From Macrosteles quadrilineatus (lineage: Eukaryota; Arthropoda; Insecta; Hemiptera; Cicadellidae): DNA of 64,000 nt. Numbering within the stretch: position 1 is the first letter of the stretch; each line of letters begins with the position of its first letter. The stretch spans positions 1,240,001-1,304,000 of the forward strand of contig NW_026542594.1 in assembly GCF_028750875.1 (NCBI RefSeq). Reading direction: 5' to 3'. This document shows, in pieces, positions 1 through 10,742 of this stretch. The notes under the pieces were generated by a model. It was not told the origin of the DNA, did not search any database, and saw only the letters and a program-made list of their open reading frames with translations. The translations under genes were made by a program, and so were the position numbers.

Positions 1-252
1 AAATTTATATAAATATGTTAAGCTATTAGTTATATTTTTACTTAGTAATAATTAATCCAAATGCCTCAACAGTTACTTTTTACGATGTTTTGCATGTTTT
101 CGGCTATCAGTAGTAAAAAAATTAAAAAAATAAATATCATGTTGAGGGTAATGAAATTGTTCGGAATTTAATGGCGAATCTGAATATAACATTCTTTTTG
201 CTAACAAAAAAACAATAAACGAGCAAATGAGATAATCCCGACATGATGTCAC

Positions 253-280
253 CTTAACCCTGCCCCCTAGCAGGGTTAAG
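253..280. repeat. Short perfect inverted repeat (hairpin)
   Basis: Arms CTTAACCCTG (253-262) and CAGGGTTAAG (271-280) are perfect reverse complements with an 8-nt loop. No T-run or coding context gives it a terminator role. It may be the terminus of an old mobile element. Confidence 0.5.
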
Positions 281-299
281 TTGAAGACCAAAACCATTG

Positions 300-560
300 T
301 TATTTACGCTCGAGATTATCCAGTTTGCGCTAGACCATGACTCGTGAACCCGACATTTAGCCCGGGGTTTTCTCTAATTGAACCCGTGAAGCCGACTTTT
401 TGCGCTCGGGTTTATCCCTGTCATAATTGGGTGAAGTTTATCTGTCTGCGCTCGAGCGCGGGTAACCTCGTACTCGTGAAGCCGATTTCCAAGACGCGGC
501 GCAAAAAACCGGCTATAACTGGATTTTGCGCTCGAACTAAGGATAACCCGTGACTCGTGA
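300..560. repeat. GC-rich degenerate direct repeats
   Basis: A CpG-rich island in otherwise AT-rich DNA. The words GCGCTCG (near 403, 450, 529), ACTCGTGAA (near 340, 474, 551) and GTGAAGCCGA (near 385, 476) recur at irregular spacing. This points to old diverged tandem repeats or a transposon end rather than a gene. The open frame across 344-553 looks like repeat read-through. Confidence 0.4.
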
Positions 561-638
561 ACCGCCTCCTAATGTTATTGACTTGACTCTATTCAACACA
601 TGTACTCTGTGTTTTATTGAATAAAGAATGATTTTATT

Positions 639-900
639 TTATTTTATTACCATTTGATTAATTACTTGCTGACCACGTAATACAGCATTGTAACAGTTAA
701 CGGATTCATCTCCTACAATCCCAGATGCTATTGACATGATGTCTTCAGTTTCAGGGAAGAGTGGGTGATTTTCAAACATTGCTGTCAGTTTAGAAATTTA
801 TGACATTTCATCATTTGTATAATTTCATCAAGGAGAACTCTGGAAAACCCACTGCCCTCAGAAATGTGGGATTGGGAGCGCAAAAAAGGTAGTCTTTTCC
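639..900 (-). pseudogene. Coding-like relic of unknown family
   Basis: On the minus strand two adjacent frames give protein-like sequence broken by one frameshift near 790. The upstream frame (about 860-805) reads VLLDEIIQMMKCHKFL. The downstream frame (791-639) contains the segment MFENHPLFPETEDIMS and ends at a stop at 639-641. The amino-acid composition looks like real coding sequence. I do not recognise the family. It could be a piece of a transposon accessory gene or a processed host pseudogene. Confidence is low because the segment is short and broken. Confidence 0.2.
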
Positions 901-1522
901 CAGTTTTAACCAATGAACCACCTAACCCTTGAGAAATCTTGTGCTTGTTTTTTGCAAATATACTAAAGACTGTAGCAATGAAAGATATACATACAAGGAA
1001 ATGTCCATTAATCGTTCCTCGTTGGCCGTTATGCCAGAACTGCTAAGGGGACCGTTTAAATAGAATGCCAATTCTGATAAATGAGGAAGATGAAGATTAT
1101 ATACACAGCACTCTCACATCGATAGCAAATATTGAGTCTAATAAACAAGAATTGGATTAAGGAGATGCCCTCGATGGCGATTCTCAGATCCAGATGGCAC
1201 CTGTTTTCGAGGCTGTGAAGTCGGACCCTCTCGTCCTAAGTAAGCCAGACCATGCAGAACAATAGTATTAAGTCTTGGTTTAGGTAATTGTTATAAATAA
1301 AACTGGACAAATATAGCTACAAACATAATCTTTTTCATTTTTAATGTATTAATTATGCCAAAATTACTAATTTCCATGACAAATATGCATAACTTATTTC
1401 AACTATTTTTATCACAATATAAATGATTGATATATTATATTATATAGGTTAGTACTCTAAAACCTGTGTTCTATATGGTTCTATCCTGATTAATGCAAAA
1501 CAACAACATGCTAATGGAGTAT
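901..1522. other. No clear feature
   Basis: No gene or repeat structure is convincing. A short frame from 1061 (starting MPILINEEDEDYIHS) stops at 1159. The stretch 1160-1260 has coding-like composition on the plus strand but no start or domain. Possibly more of the relic at 639-900. Confidence 0.3.
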
Positions 1523-1890
1523 CTATCTATATATTAATAGGCAAGCATGTTTCTTTAAAACCTTGTTTCTCAGCTCGTGTGAATCGTAGGGAAAATCTAC
1601 GCATACCGTTGGAAAGCTATTTTCCTGTAGGTGTGCAGAATCCCTTTATAAATTTAAATAGGCTCAAAGATAAGCACAAAAAATGAGTTTAAAAATTTGA
1701 AAAAATTAACATGGATCTTATGCGTTGCTATGCTGGTTACGAAATAACAACGAAATATAAACAGAAAATCAAAACAAATGGAGGAAACTCCAATCACATG
1801 TTTTATTTACAGTGTGGGGTGAAAATAGATAAGTGAGTACATTACATATTTTTGGTCGAGTTTCGACCACTGGACGACCTCTCGTATGAA
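1523..1890 (+). mobile_element. Helitron-like 5' end and repeat shared with 39655-39930
   Basis: The segment opens with TCTATCTATATATTAATAGG preceded by A, the usual form of Helitron 5' ends in this window. Bases 1590-1885 are a diverged reverse-complement match to 39655-39930. Shared landmarks are a TGTGATTGGA / TCCAATCACA block, a CCTGTAGGTGTGCAGAATCC block and a GGTCGAGTTTCGACCA block. This is an interspersed repeat, non-coding. Confidence 0.4.
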
Positions 1891-3057
1891 CTTATTCGAC
1901 AAAAAAACGTGTGAAAAATCAATTTATAAAAGAATTTCTATATTATTTTGAGAATATCTTGGAAACTAATTCATGTATAGAAGAAATTAATATGACCTTT
2001 CTGGTAGAGAATTTGATCATCTTGCTTTTTGTCCATGCGATGCACGGTGTTCAGTGTAGAAGTAAAAACAGAACTTTTGACAGGTATTTTTGAGCGGAGC
2101 GAAGCGAAGCTCTTTGGAATCAACTTCAATGCAAGCTTTATGAACCATGCTTAATCTCAATAACGCCTGAACATATTTTAGCCAAACTTACCAGTGTTGT
2201 TTTGTCAAATGTTTGGATGGTTTAGACGTAACCAATTTCATTTTTCATAATGCCTATATAATTTTAAAGTAACTCAAAGTTTTTAAATTTTAACATTGGT
2301 CTTATGGGTTGCCATGATGGTTACAAAATAACGACGTAAATGTAAACAAAACAAAGAATCATAGCATATGTTAAAATCAAGCCACGACCTAAACACAGTA
2401 CAAAGGAAAAAAATTGGATGATGACAACCATAGATAAAACATACTCCCTTAGTAGATTTCTCATCCTAATGGAACAGCTGAAGACAATTTTATTGTTAGT
2501 TCTGTACGGTTTATGTAGAGGTCGTGTTTTGTTTACAATTTGTTTCCCGTTGATACAGTAATTTAAAACCTCGTTTAACCAAATAATACGATCTAATCAT
2601 AAATAATATATTGTCCCCTAGTTATTTAACCAAACAGTAAAGCACAAATCAAGAAATTAACCCTAAAATAATAGAAACAAAATTTTGTCGACACTAGCGC
2701 CCAGTGTGGCGTACATGAACTAGACATGAAAAACGAGCTTCAAAATTTACAATGGGATGAGAAGTCTACTTGTGTTGGTTATTCTATGATGACAACTTAT
2801 CAAATACCACAGAGAAAGTCTTAGGTTTACATTTAAGTTCTGATTTGGAAACGACCTCTGACACGGCCGCCTTTAAAAGGTGGCCATGCCACTGATTGAA
2901 TAGGTACAGTCATAGATAAAACATACTTTTTTATTTACAGTGTATTTAACAGATTTGATTTTTATAGCTAAATAAGGCTATAACAAATAACATTTTGTCT
3001 TAAACAATTCGTCAGTAAATCACATTCATGGATCCATCTCATAAATGGCAAACTTAA
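1891..3057. other. Non-coding repeat-derived DNA
   Basis: No gene. The segment around 2290-2350 (GGTCTTATGGGTTGCCATGATGG) is echoed in reverse near 37740-37770, next to the same tandem-repeat family in both places. A short GAGCGGAGCGAAGCGAAGCTC hairpin lies at 2092-2112. Confidence 0.3.
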
Positions 3058-3375
3058 ACAGGTCCACGACGTAGGAAGTGGTGAAGGAACTAGTAAAGGC
3101 TAGAAGTGCGGAGTGTGGGAAATGTTTGTGGTGTGGCAGTTAGATTAATGTATCTAAAGTATTACAATGCTATGGGAAGGGAGGGGAACAGGTCCACGAT
3201 TTAGTAAAGGTGAATGAAGTAGTAAAGGCTAGCAGTGTGGAGTGTGGGAACGCTTTATGGCAGTTACATTAATGTAAATGCAATAATAAAATGTTATGGG
3301 AAGGGAGGGAAAAAGGTTTAAGACGTAGGAAGTGGTGAGGGAAGTAGTAAAGGCTAGCAGTGCAGAGTGTGGGAA
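3058..3375 (+). repeat. Three tandem units of the same satellite family as 35874-37560
   Basis: About three units of 105-115 bp. Each contains CAGGTCCACGACGTAGGAAG-like, GTGAAGGAAGTAGTAAAGGC-like, GAGTGTGGGAA and ATGGGAAGGGAGGG blocks. These are the reverse complement of the monomers at 35874-37560 (CCTACGTC, TACTTCCTTCACCACTTCC, TTCCCACACTC, CCCTCCCTTCCCAT). The same family therefore sits at two loci more than 30 kb apart in opposite orientation. Confidence 0.75.
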
Positions 3376-3574
3376 CATTTGTATCTATATATTTAATACG
3401 CTAGGCATATTTTTGTAATAATTGTTTTGGTGCGGTGGTGCTACCGATCACCATGTCCAAGGGGTCGTTAGAAAGGTCTTAGCATGTAGTTTTGCCATCA
3501 AACAAACTTTGGAATTCCATCAGGGCTCTGCCCCAGTGGCCTTCAAAGTCCCAGGTTATTCTTATTGAGAAAAT

Positions 3575-3828
3575 GTTTGTTTACTTTTGAACAGATAAAT
3601 ACTTTGAAAATGACACTGTAAAGTGAAATTGAATTGAATTGTAAAATAAAAGATAGAAAATATCTAGTACATGTTTATTGAAAGTAGCAGTGGACTGTAA
3701 TAATTATAAGTTTGTTTTTAAAATATGTATAACCAAACAAAACATATGATTTGAATCACACATTGATAAATATAGTCTTTTTGAGAAATAATTGTATATA
3801 GGCTATGTAAATTATGTGTTTTTACACA
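3575..3828 (-). repeat. Putative 3' LTR of the BEL/Pao element
   Basis: Reading the minus strand just after the BEL pol stop, a purine tract AAGGGGCC (3840-3833) is followed by TGTGTAAAAAC from 3828, which fits a polypurine tract plus LTR start. No matching LTR is visible upstream of gag, so the boundary is only a suggestion. Confidence 0.3.
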
Positions 3829-3856
3829 TTCTGGCCCCTTGAAATATCAAATTTTG

Positions 3857-4028
3857 TTATTTCAATCCATTTCTTGACCTGGCAAAGGGCACAGTTTTGA
3901 AATAGATCTTTTTATCAGTCCATCCTTTGTTTGTAATGTAGCAACTCGCACAAAATTGTCTTTTCCTGGATGCACTGCGATCACTCGCCCAATTTTCCAA
4001 GTACAAGGTGGTAAATTGTCGTCTTGAA
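3857..4028 (-). pseudogene. BEL/Pao pol C-terminal domain (DUF5641-like), separated from pol by a LINE insertion
   Basis: The minus-strand frame reads DNLPPCTWKIGRV, then VHPGKDNFVRV and KLCPLP, the standard C-terminal signature of Pao/BEL polyproteins after the integrase core. The frame is cut at 4028 by the 5' junction of the plus-strand LINE. The preceding part of the domain resumes at 7528. It belongs to the element whose gag, RT and integrase lie at 7528-12578. The family assignment is strong; function is lost through the insertion. Confidence 0.8.
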
Positions 4029-4316
4029 TTGCTAGACAAAAGCGAAACATTAGGCCTACCAATTGTAGATAAGTTGGTGAATCAACCTGAACCCGAGCAA
4101 GTGCAGTGTGATAGTAGCCTAACTCTTGAGCTTTCCTATAATGGACTTGTTCCTAGCGAAAATGACTCAAATAATGGCGACCCGCAGAGTTCTGATTCAG
4201 ATAGTAGTATTGTAAATTTTGCTGGTTTCCCTACACCTGAAATTACTAGGTCACAACAATTAAAGAACACCATGGCAAAAAACTTACAAACATCTCTACT
4301 AGATCAAAAGGCTTAG
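4029..4316 (+). pseudogene. LINE ORF1 C-terminal remnant
   Basis: An open frame runs from the insertion junction to a stop at 4314-4316, 39 nt before the ORF2 start. It is acidic and Ser/Asn-rich (e.g. SENDSNNGDPQSSDSDSS), with no zinc knuckle or coiled coil visible. Its position directly upstream of the endonuclease frame and the lack of a 5' UTR suggest the tail of ORF1 in a 5'-truncated copy. The ATG at 4008 lies in flanking BEL sequence and is not the native start. Confidence 0.5.
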
Positions 4317-4354
4317 ATAGTTGTAGGCCTACTGATTTTTCTGTAAATAGGACC

Positions 4355-5461
4355 ATGTCTATAGTATGTACAAACCTACAATCAATCAGAAACAAAACTT
4401 TGCAGTTGGATATTCTATTAGAGGAATATGGTTGTCACATTCTCCTGGTTAATGAACATTGGCTAAATGAAGATGAAGCAAAAATCTACATTCCTGCTGG
4501 ATACGACCTCGCCGCAGCCTACTGCCGACCTGGTGGCCAATATGGAGGAACTGCAATATACATAGTCCAGGGCCTGGACTTCAGGATCATCGACATTCAT
4601 CGATGGACAGAGGTTAGCGGTTTCGAAGCAGCTGCAGTTCTTGTGAGTGACGTTTATCTTTTTATTTCTCTGTACAGAACGCCAGACTACTGTGTTTATG
4701 ATTTTTTAGAGAGACTCGAAGAATTTTTAGTTTGGGTTGACTCCAGGTTTAAAAATAAATTCCTTGTTATTGGTGGGGACTTTAATATAGACATACTCGT
4801 TGATAGTCCTCAATCCAGAGAATTCTCTAATTTATTAAATTCTTTTAATTTAAGATTGACAAATTTTAAGCCCACTCATAATAAGGCCTGCCTGGATAAC
4901 TTTATAATAAATATTGATTTCACCAAATTTGTTCAAGACTTGGTTCCTTATAAAATTTCTGACCACTTTTCACTTAATATGAATATTTTAGATGGCTTTG
5001 TTAATGCTAGATCTAGTCAAAATAATGATCTCATAGAAATTCGTAAAGTAACTAATGATAGTTTATGTAGGTTAAATGTATGTTTATTGAACACTGACTG
5101 GAGTGACTTGTTTTGTATTAATGATGTTAACGAGGCCTTTGATTATTTTTTAAATGTAGTTCTTTGTCAATTCAATGAGTTTTGTCCTGTAAAAAAAATT
5201 AAATCCAGTAAAATCCACTCTAGACCTAAGAAAAATAAAAATAAATGGTTTACACCTGAACTTGCAAAGATAAGGGAGTTTTTGACAATTTTTCACAACA
5301 GATTAATGGTAGAAGGTGATATAAGTAGAAATAGAGAGTTTTATGTTAGGTGCAAAAAAATGTACAAAAGCAAAATCAAAGAGGCAACGCTGAAGTTTAA
5401 TGACCATAAACTCAATAAGTTACTTGTGATAACAAAAGTAAGGAGGCCTGGAATATTATAG
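4355..5461 (+). pseudogene. LINE ORF2, AP-like endonuclease domain
   Basis: The 368-residue frame begins with an exonuclease-endonuclease-phosphatase fold: CTNLQSIRNK near residue 5 (the N-terminal Asn motif), NEHWLNEDE near 33, GGDFNIDIL near 140 and SDHFSL near 203. This enzyme nicks target DNA to prime reverse transcription. The last 15 or so residues (ending RRPGIL) are out of frame. Homologous sequence continues in the +1 frame from about 5430, so a frameshift near 5430 separates it from the RT. Confidence 0.85.
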
Positions 5462-6264
5462 ATGTTGACAACTTCAATGACTTTTTTGTCAATGTAGCAA
5501 ATTTTGATGGTTCAAACAACAATGCACTCTGCAACTCAAATAGGCCTAGTTCTTTTGATTTACTTAATAATCATCCAAAGCAATGTTATACTGAAAATCT
5601 TAACTTCATGTGGGAGCATGTATTTCCACAAGATATAGACTTAATCATCAATAATCTGAAAAACTCCACCAGCAAGGATTGTTATGGTTTAACAACAAAC
5701 ATTGTAAAAAAACTCAAGTATGCTCTTGTTCCCCCTCTGACATTCATTATCAATTTAGTTTTACAAAATGGTGTTTTTCCAAATAATCTTAAGCTTACAA
5801 AAGTTGTGCCTATTCACAAGAAAGGCGACACTTCATGTCCATCAAATTACAGACCGATTGCGCTTGTCCCGGTATTTGCTAAGGTTATTGAGTGTTGTAT
5901 TTATAACCAAATAAGTGCCTTTTTTAGTAATCATAATTTTCTAAGCAACTCCCAGTTTGGCTTCAGAGCCGGTTTATCAACTATCGATGCTTGTAAGTCA
6001 GTTGTTGATGACATTCTGAATGCTTTTGAATCACACACCTTTTTAGAGTTAACTTTAGTAGATTTAAGTAAAGCATTTGATTGTGTTTCTCATAGCCTGT
6101 TGATTGATAAGTTAAGTTACTATGGTGATAAAACTTTAGATCTATTTAAATCATATTTAGGAAATAGATATCAGATGGTATCAGCCAACAATAAAACCTC
6201 TCAGTGGAAAGAAGTCACAGCAGGAGTACCCCAGGGTCTGTACTTGGCCCTTTTTTGTTTTTAA
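5431..6264 (+). pseudogene. LINE ORF2, reverse transcriptase fingers/palm part
   Basis: In the frame opening near 5431 (KSKEAWNIID) the RT reads through VVPIHKKGD, NYRPIALVPVFAKVIE, NSQFGFRAGLST, LVDLSKAFDCVSH and AGVPQG, the ordered blocks 1-4 of non-LTR reverse transcriptases. The catalytic aspartate of block A is present (LSKAFD). A frameshift near 6235, directly after GVPQG, moves the rest of the RT to another frame. The stop at 6262-6264 is therefore not the natural end. Confidence 0.9.
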
Positions 6265-7109
6265 TTGCAATAAATGATCTTCCATCTAATCTTCCTTCAA
6301 AATCAGTACTGTATGCAGATGACACCTCCTTAATAGTCTCAAGCAAATCTTTGCAAGAGGTAAAAATTAAAACTGAGGAGATGAAAATAGCAGCCGATAG
6401 TTGGTTTAAGGCAAATAAATTTTCAGTAAACAATGACAAAACTGTTTCAATTATTTTTTCACAGACAAATCTTGTATCTGAAGTATCAAATGCTAAACTG
6501 CTAGGAATCATATTAGACTGTAAGTTATCTTGGCGTAGTCATACTGAAATGGTTGTTGCAAGGTTAAGTAACTCTTTGTTTCTGCTCAGGAGGTTGAAAA
6601 ATCATGTTAGTTTAAGTATGTTAATTAATGTTTATTATGCATTCTTTCATTGTCACTTAGTTTATGGGGTAATTTTGTGGGGCAGTAGTAGTGGGGCAGC
6701 TAACGTTTTAAAAAAACAGAAAAAAGCAATCCGTATCCTAGCTGGCATAAAAAGTAGAGTTAGTTGTAAGACCTTTTTTCCTGAATACAAAATTCTTACT
6801 TTACCAAGTGTGTACATTTTGCAGAATATTATTTTTGTAAAAACAAATATTGAACAATTCTCATCTCGCTCATTAACTCACAATCATTACACCAGACTAA
6901 GGAATAATTTAGAGTTACCATCATTAAGACTGGCCTCAACACAGCGCAGCTATAAATATTTACAACTTAAACTTTTCAATGCCCTCCCTGAAAATGTACG
7001 CAACTTGCCTATTAAGTCACTGAAAAATGTATTGACCGATTTTTTGAACAGAAAGGTTATCTACTCTATCGAGGAATTTTTATCTTTCAAACATGATGAT
7101 TTTCTGTAA
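6236..7109 (+). pseudogene. LINE ORF2, reverse transcriptase C-terminal part
   Basis: Continuing after the frameshift, the frame reads LGPFLFLIAINDLP and then the catalytic YADDTSLIV (near 6312), followed by thumb and C-terminal segments including LGIILDCKLSWRSH and the C-terminal KLFNALPENVRNLP. It ends at 7107-7109. The native active-site aspartates survive, so inactivation is by frameshift and truncation rather than by loss of the catalytic motif. The frame is homologous in its last 60 residues to the minus-strand LINE fragment at 12750-12935. Confidence 0.9.
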
Positions 7110-7527
7110 AATTCTAATTGTTAAGTAGGGTATTGTTTCTAAAGTATGTAATAATGGTTTCATGAACTGTGATATAATAGTCTTTCATAATAATGTTATT
7201 TCTGTGAACTTTATTTAAAAATTTATTGTTATTTAGTTTTAAGCTGTATCTTACTGCCAATTTTAGCCTTAATTATTTTGTTATAGGCACTTACCCAACT
7301 TGTTTGCTTAACTATAAACAGTATTATTATCATCATTATCAATACATCTCAAATACTTTTGTACAAAAACCCAGTATTATTAGTTTATTAGTATAGCATG
7401 TTCATCTATTTACACTTGACTCTGTACATTGTACTTTGAATTGTATATTATCTCCATTGACCTGGCCTATTGTATGACATGTATACTTAATGGCAATAAA
7501 CTATTTGAATTTGAATTTGAATTTGAA
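7110..7527 (+). other. LINE 3' UTR and (TTTGAA)n tail
   Basis: Non-coding. An ATGGCAATAAACTATTTGAA block is followed by three to four TTTGAA repeats (7504-7527), which form the 3' terminus of the LINE. BEL/Pao sequence resumes at 7528. Confidence 0.8.
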
Positions 7528-9397
7528 TAAGCATTATATCATCAATTTTTATGTTAGGTCTTGATGTATTCCACTTTGACATTTTCTGCAGTTGGTTCAG
7601 ATATTCCTTGCACCAGCGGTTCCAAAAATGCTGCGAGAGTTGTTGAACATGTTGCCATCAAGAAAGTCTATTTAATTTCAGATCTTTAAGATTAGGTTCC
7701 GGAACACTGGTGAAAGAAGTTCCAATTAGGAAATGAGCAGGTGTTAAGGGAGTAAGATCATTTGGATCGCTAGATAAAGGTGTTAAAGGGCGTGAATTGA
7801 CACAAGCTTCTATTTGTACTAATAAAGTGTACATTTCATTGAAAGTTAATTTTGTATTTTGAACTACTCGCTTAAGGTGGTATTTCACTAACCGCACTCC
7901 AGCTTCCCATAGCCCTCCGAAATTTGGTGAATGAGGGGGGATGAAACTCCAAGTGATCCCTTGTGTAGCTAAAGTTGACAGGACTTGGTTGTTGTGATCA
8001 TCTGAACACCACAAATGTTTCAACTCTTGTAGTTCCTTGTCCGCACCAACAAATGTTTTAGCATTATCCGAGTAAATTTTGTATGGTTTTCCTCTGCGAG
8101 ATACAAACCGCCTTAAGGCAGCAAGGAACGAATCTGTCGTTAAATCCTCAACTAGTTCAAGGTGAATGGCCTTTGTAGTGAAACACACAAACAGAGAAAC
8201 GTATGCTTTTGTAACCGTAGTCCTTTTGTTGTTGCTTGCATGTATATATACAGGTCCAAAATAATCTAATCCACAATGGGAGAATGGTCTTGAAGGTTGA
8301 ACTCTGTTTTGAGGTAGTTGACCCATTAGTTGATTGGTAGCCTTAGGTTTAGTCTTGAAGCATTTCAGGCATTTGTGAACCACACTTCTGACTAAACTTC
8401 TGCCATTTAATGGCCAATAAGTTTCTCGAAGGGAACTCAATAAAAGTTGTGGTCCTGCATGTAGTATTTGAACATGTAGATCTTCTGCAATTAACCGTGT
8501 TAGCCTATGTTTGTGATCAAGAATAATCGGATATTTATTATCAACACTTAAAGTTGAATGTTTCAGTCGACCACCTACTCTGATCAGCCCTTGGTCATCA
8601 AGAAAAGGATTTAGCTGTAAGAGTTTGCTTGATTTATCAACAGAATTGTTTTCCTTCAATGTTTTCAGTTCATGGGAGAATGATTGAGATTGAGCTAGTT
8701 TTATAAGTGAAAGTCTCGAATAATTTATTTCTGAACATGTAAGGGAACCTGTGAGACAATCTTTGGATTTTGTATTTTTATAAAACCTTAGACAATATTC
8801 TACAACTCGTACAAGTTTCTGCAATGATGAATACTTGCTAAATATATCATGACCATGAACATTTAAAGAGACGGCTGTTACAGTATTTGCCATACGCAAT
8901 TCTAAAAGTGAGTTGACACTTGTATCAAGTCGAAAGTTTGAGCCTTCCTTCCAAAATTGATGTTCTCCAGATAACCATTGTGGTCCATTCCACCAGAGAG
9001 ATGACGATAAGAGGGTTTGAACCAAAGAGCCACGAGATATTAGGTCTGCAGGATTTTCAGTGCCAACAACATGATTCCAATGGCTTATGTTTGTTAGGGA
9101 TTGAATTGTTGAGATTCTGTTTGCAACAAATGTACTGTAATGAGATGATGGGGAATTGATCCAAGAAAGAACAACAGTAGAGTCAGAATAATAATAAACA
9201 TTATTAGTATCAATGTTCAATGCTTTGATGAGAACTTGGGCTAATTGACTTAGTAGCAAAGCGCCACAAAGCTCCAATCTTGGAATTGAAGTCACCTTCA
9301 ATGGAGCAACACGAGACTTTGATGAAATTAACGTCACATTTGTTTCTCCTTTTACATCTTGACACCTAAGATAAACACAAGCTCCATAAGCAGCCAT
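7528..9397 (-). pseudogene. BEL/Pao pol: RNase H, integrase and start of the C-terminal domain
   Basis: The main frame runs 9397 to 7658. It starts with RNase H-like sequence (IPRLELCGALLL; YYSDSTVVLSWI). A zinc-binding integrase head with HAGPQ and CLKCFKTKP follows. The DDE core has GLDYFGPVY (first Asp), IYSDNAKTF (second Asp) and LWEAGVRLVKYHLK (Glu). The frame closes with TPAHFLIG. A TGA at 7658-7660 interrupts it. The same frame continues past the stop to 7528 with C-terminal-domain sequence, where the LINE breaks it. A frameshift near 9400 separates it from the RT upstream. All three DDE residues are present. Confidence 0.9.
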
Positions 9398-10536
9398 GGT
9401 CCATCACAAAATCCATGTAGTTCTACAGTTGCAGGTTCATTGGATGACAATACATATCTGTTTATTGATAGTTTGTTCAAATTAGTTAATGATGCATGAA
9501 ACTCAAGCCATCGATTATTCAAATGCGAGGGAAGTTTGTCATTCCAATCTAAGTTTTCCTTCCACAGTTGTTGCATTATAAGTTTAGCTAAGAGAATGAC
9601 AGGTCCAATTAATCCCAAAGGATCAAATATCTTGGCTATTTCCGACAGAACTTGACGTTTTGTAATGCTTTGTGGTTGAGTATCTTGTGATAGTGAATAT
9701 TTGAATACATCATGAGCGGTATCCCACATTAGACCCAACGTTTTGACTATTGAGTTGTTTATGTCTAAATTGTGTTCAGGATGAGCTTCAATATCTGATT
9801 CAGGAACGTTCTTTAGTAAGTTAACATGATTTGATGACCACTTTCTTAAATGAAAACCACCCTTGGATAGCAGTTCTATAAGATCACTTTGAAGACGTAG
9901 TGCTGATTCGATTGTATGTGCTCCACTTAGAACATCATCGACATAGAAATCATTGTGCAATGTTTTGCACGCGATTGGAAAATTTGAAACTTCATCTAGT
10001 GCAAGTTGTTGGAGTGTTCGGGTTGCTAGATATGGAGCGCTTTTGGTTCCATAAGTGACTGTCTTTAGTTGAAAGACCTTAATTGGTTCAGAAGTGTGTG
10101 ATCTCCACAAAATGGATTGAAGGCTGTGTTGAGAGGGATCGATTTGTATCTGACGATACATTTTCTCAATGTCAGCTGTGAAGACGTATTTATGCATTCT
10201 GAATCGGGAAATAATAGAAAATAGTTCATCTTGTACTCTGGGGCCATTCATTGAAACATCATTAAGTGAAAGACCAGTTGAAGATTTAGCAGAAGCGTCA
10301 AAAACAACACGTAATTTTGTTGTGGTAGATGATTCCTTAATAACAGCATGGTGTGGAATAAAATAAGATCGTGATGAACTTTTATGAGGCATGCTAGCTG
10401 AACTGAGTTCCCCAATACATTGCATGTGACCTAGCCTTTCATATTCACTCATAAAATCCCTGTAGTCATTGTACAACTTAAAGTTTTTGGCAAGTCTGTT
10501 TTCAAGAGTAGCAAACCGCGATTTGTTTGTTATCAC
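9352..10536 (-). pseudogene. BEL/Pao pol: reverse transcriptase
   Basis: A 394-residue minus-strand frame. YFIPHHAVIKESSTTTKLRVVFDAS is represented at its core by KLRVVFDAS. Then come FTADIEKMYRQIQ (first catalytic Asp), VTYGTKSAPYLATRTL and NDFYVDDVLSG, the YVDD form of the active site usual in Pao/BEL. The C-terminal part (SEIAKIFDPLGLIGPV) matches the conserved linker before RNase H. It is frame-shifted from the upstream linker near 10530, apparently through a small duplication in an AAC/AAA-rich run, and from the RNase H near 9400. It copies genomic RNA in intact relatives. Confidence 0.9.
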
Positions 10537-10742
10537 CTAGATCGGAAACAGTATCCTTTAAAGGAATCTTTACGACGTATCTACCGCTTGTGTCGCGCAT
10601 GGTTGTAGATTCATAATGTTCTTCACAAAGAAGATCCTCCCGAGTTAATGTGGATTGAGATTGATAATCTTCTAATTCCCAGAAACGTTGAATATTACTG
10701 TTTAACGAGTCTAGAGATGATACAAAGTATGTATGATTGTCG
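10537..10742 (-). pseudogene. BEL/Pao protease-to-RT linker in a shifted frame
   Basis: Between the protease and RT frames the minus strand is open in a third frame. It reads LQ/IQRFWELE, LCEEHYESTT and GRYVVKIPL, the conserved segment before Pao reverse transcriptase. Frameshifts bound it at about 10745 and 10530. It is part of the same polyprotein and has no start of its own. Confidence 0.75.

Larger units (their letters stand above)
4029..7527 (+). mobile_element. 5'-truncated CR1/Jockey-group LINE inserted in the BEL/Pao element
   Basis: A non-LTR retrotransposon of about 3.5 kb. It holds a short ORF1 tail, an endonuclease, a reverse transcriptase and a 3' UTR with AATAAA (near 7496), and ends in a short tandem (TTTGAA)n tail. 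It splits the BEL C-terminal domain. The bases TTGAA precede the LINE (4024-4028) and also close the tail (7523-7527), so they may be a target duplication or tail microhomology. The copy is dead: ORF2 lies in three frames. A microsatellite-like 3' tail instead of poly(A) is typical of CR1-type elements. Confidence 0.85.
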
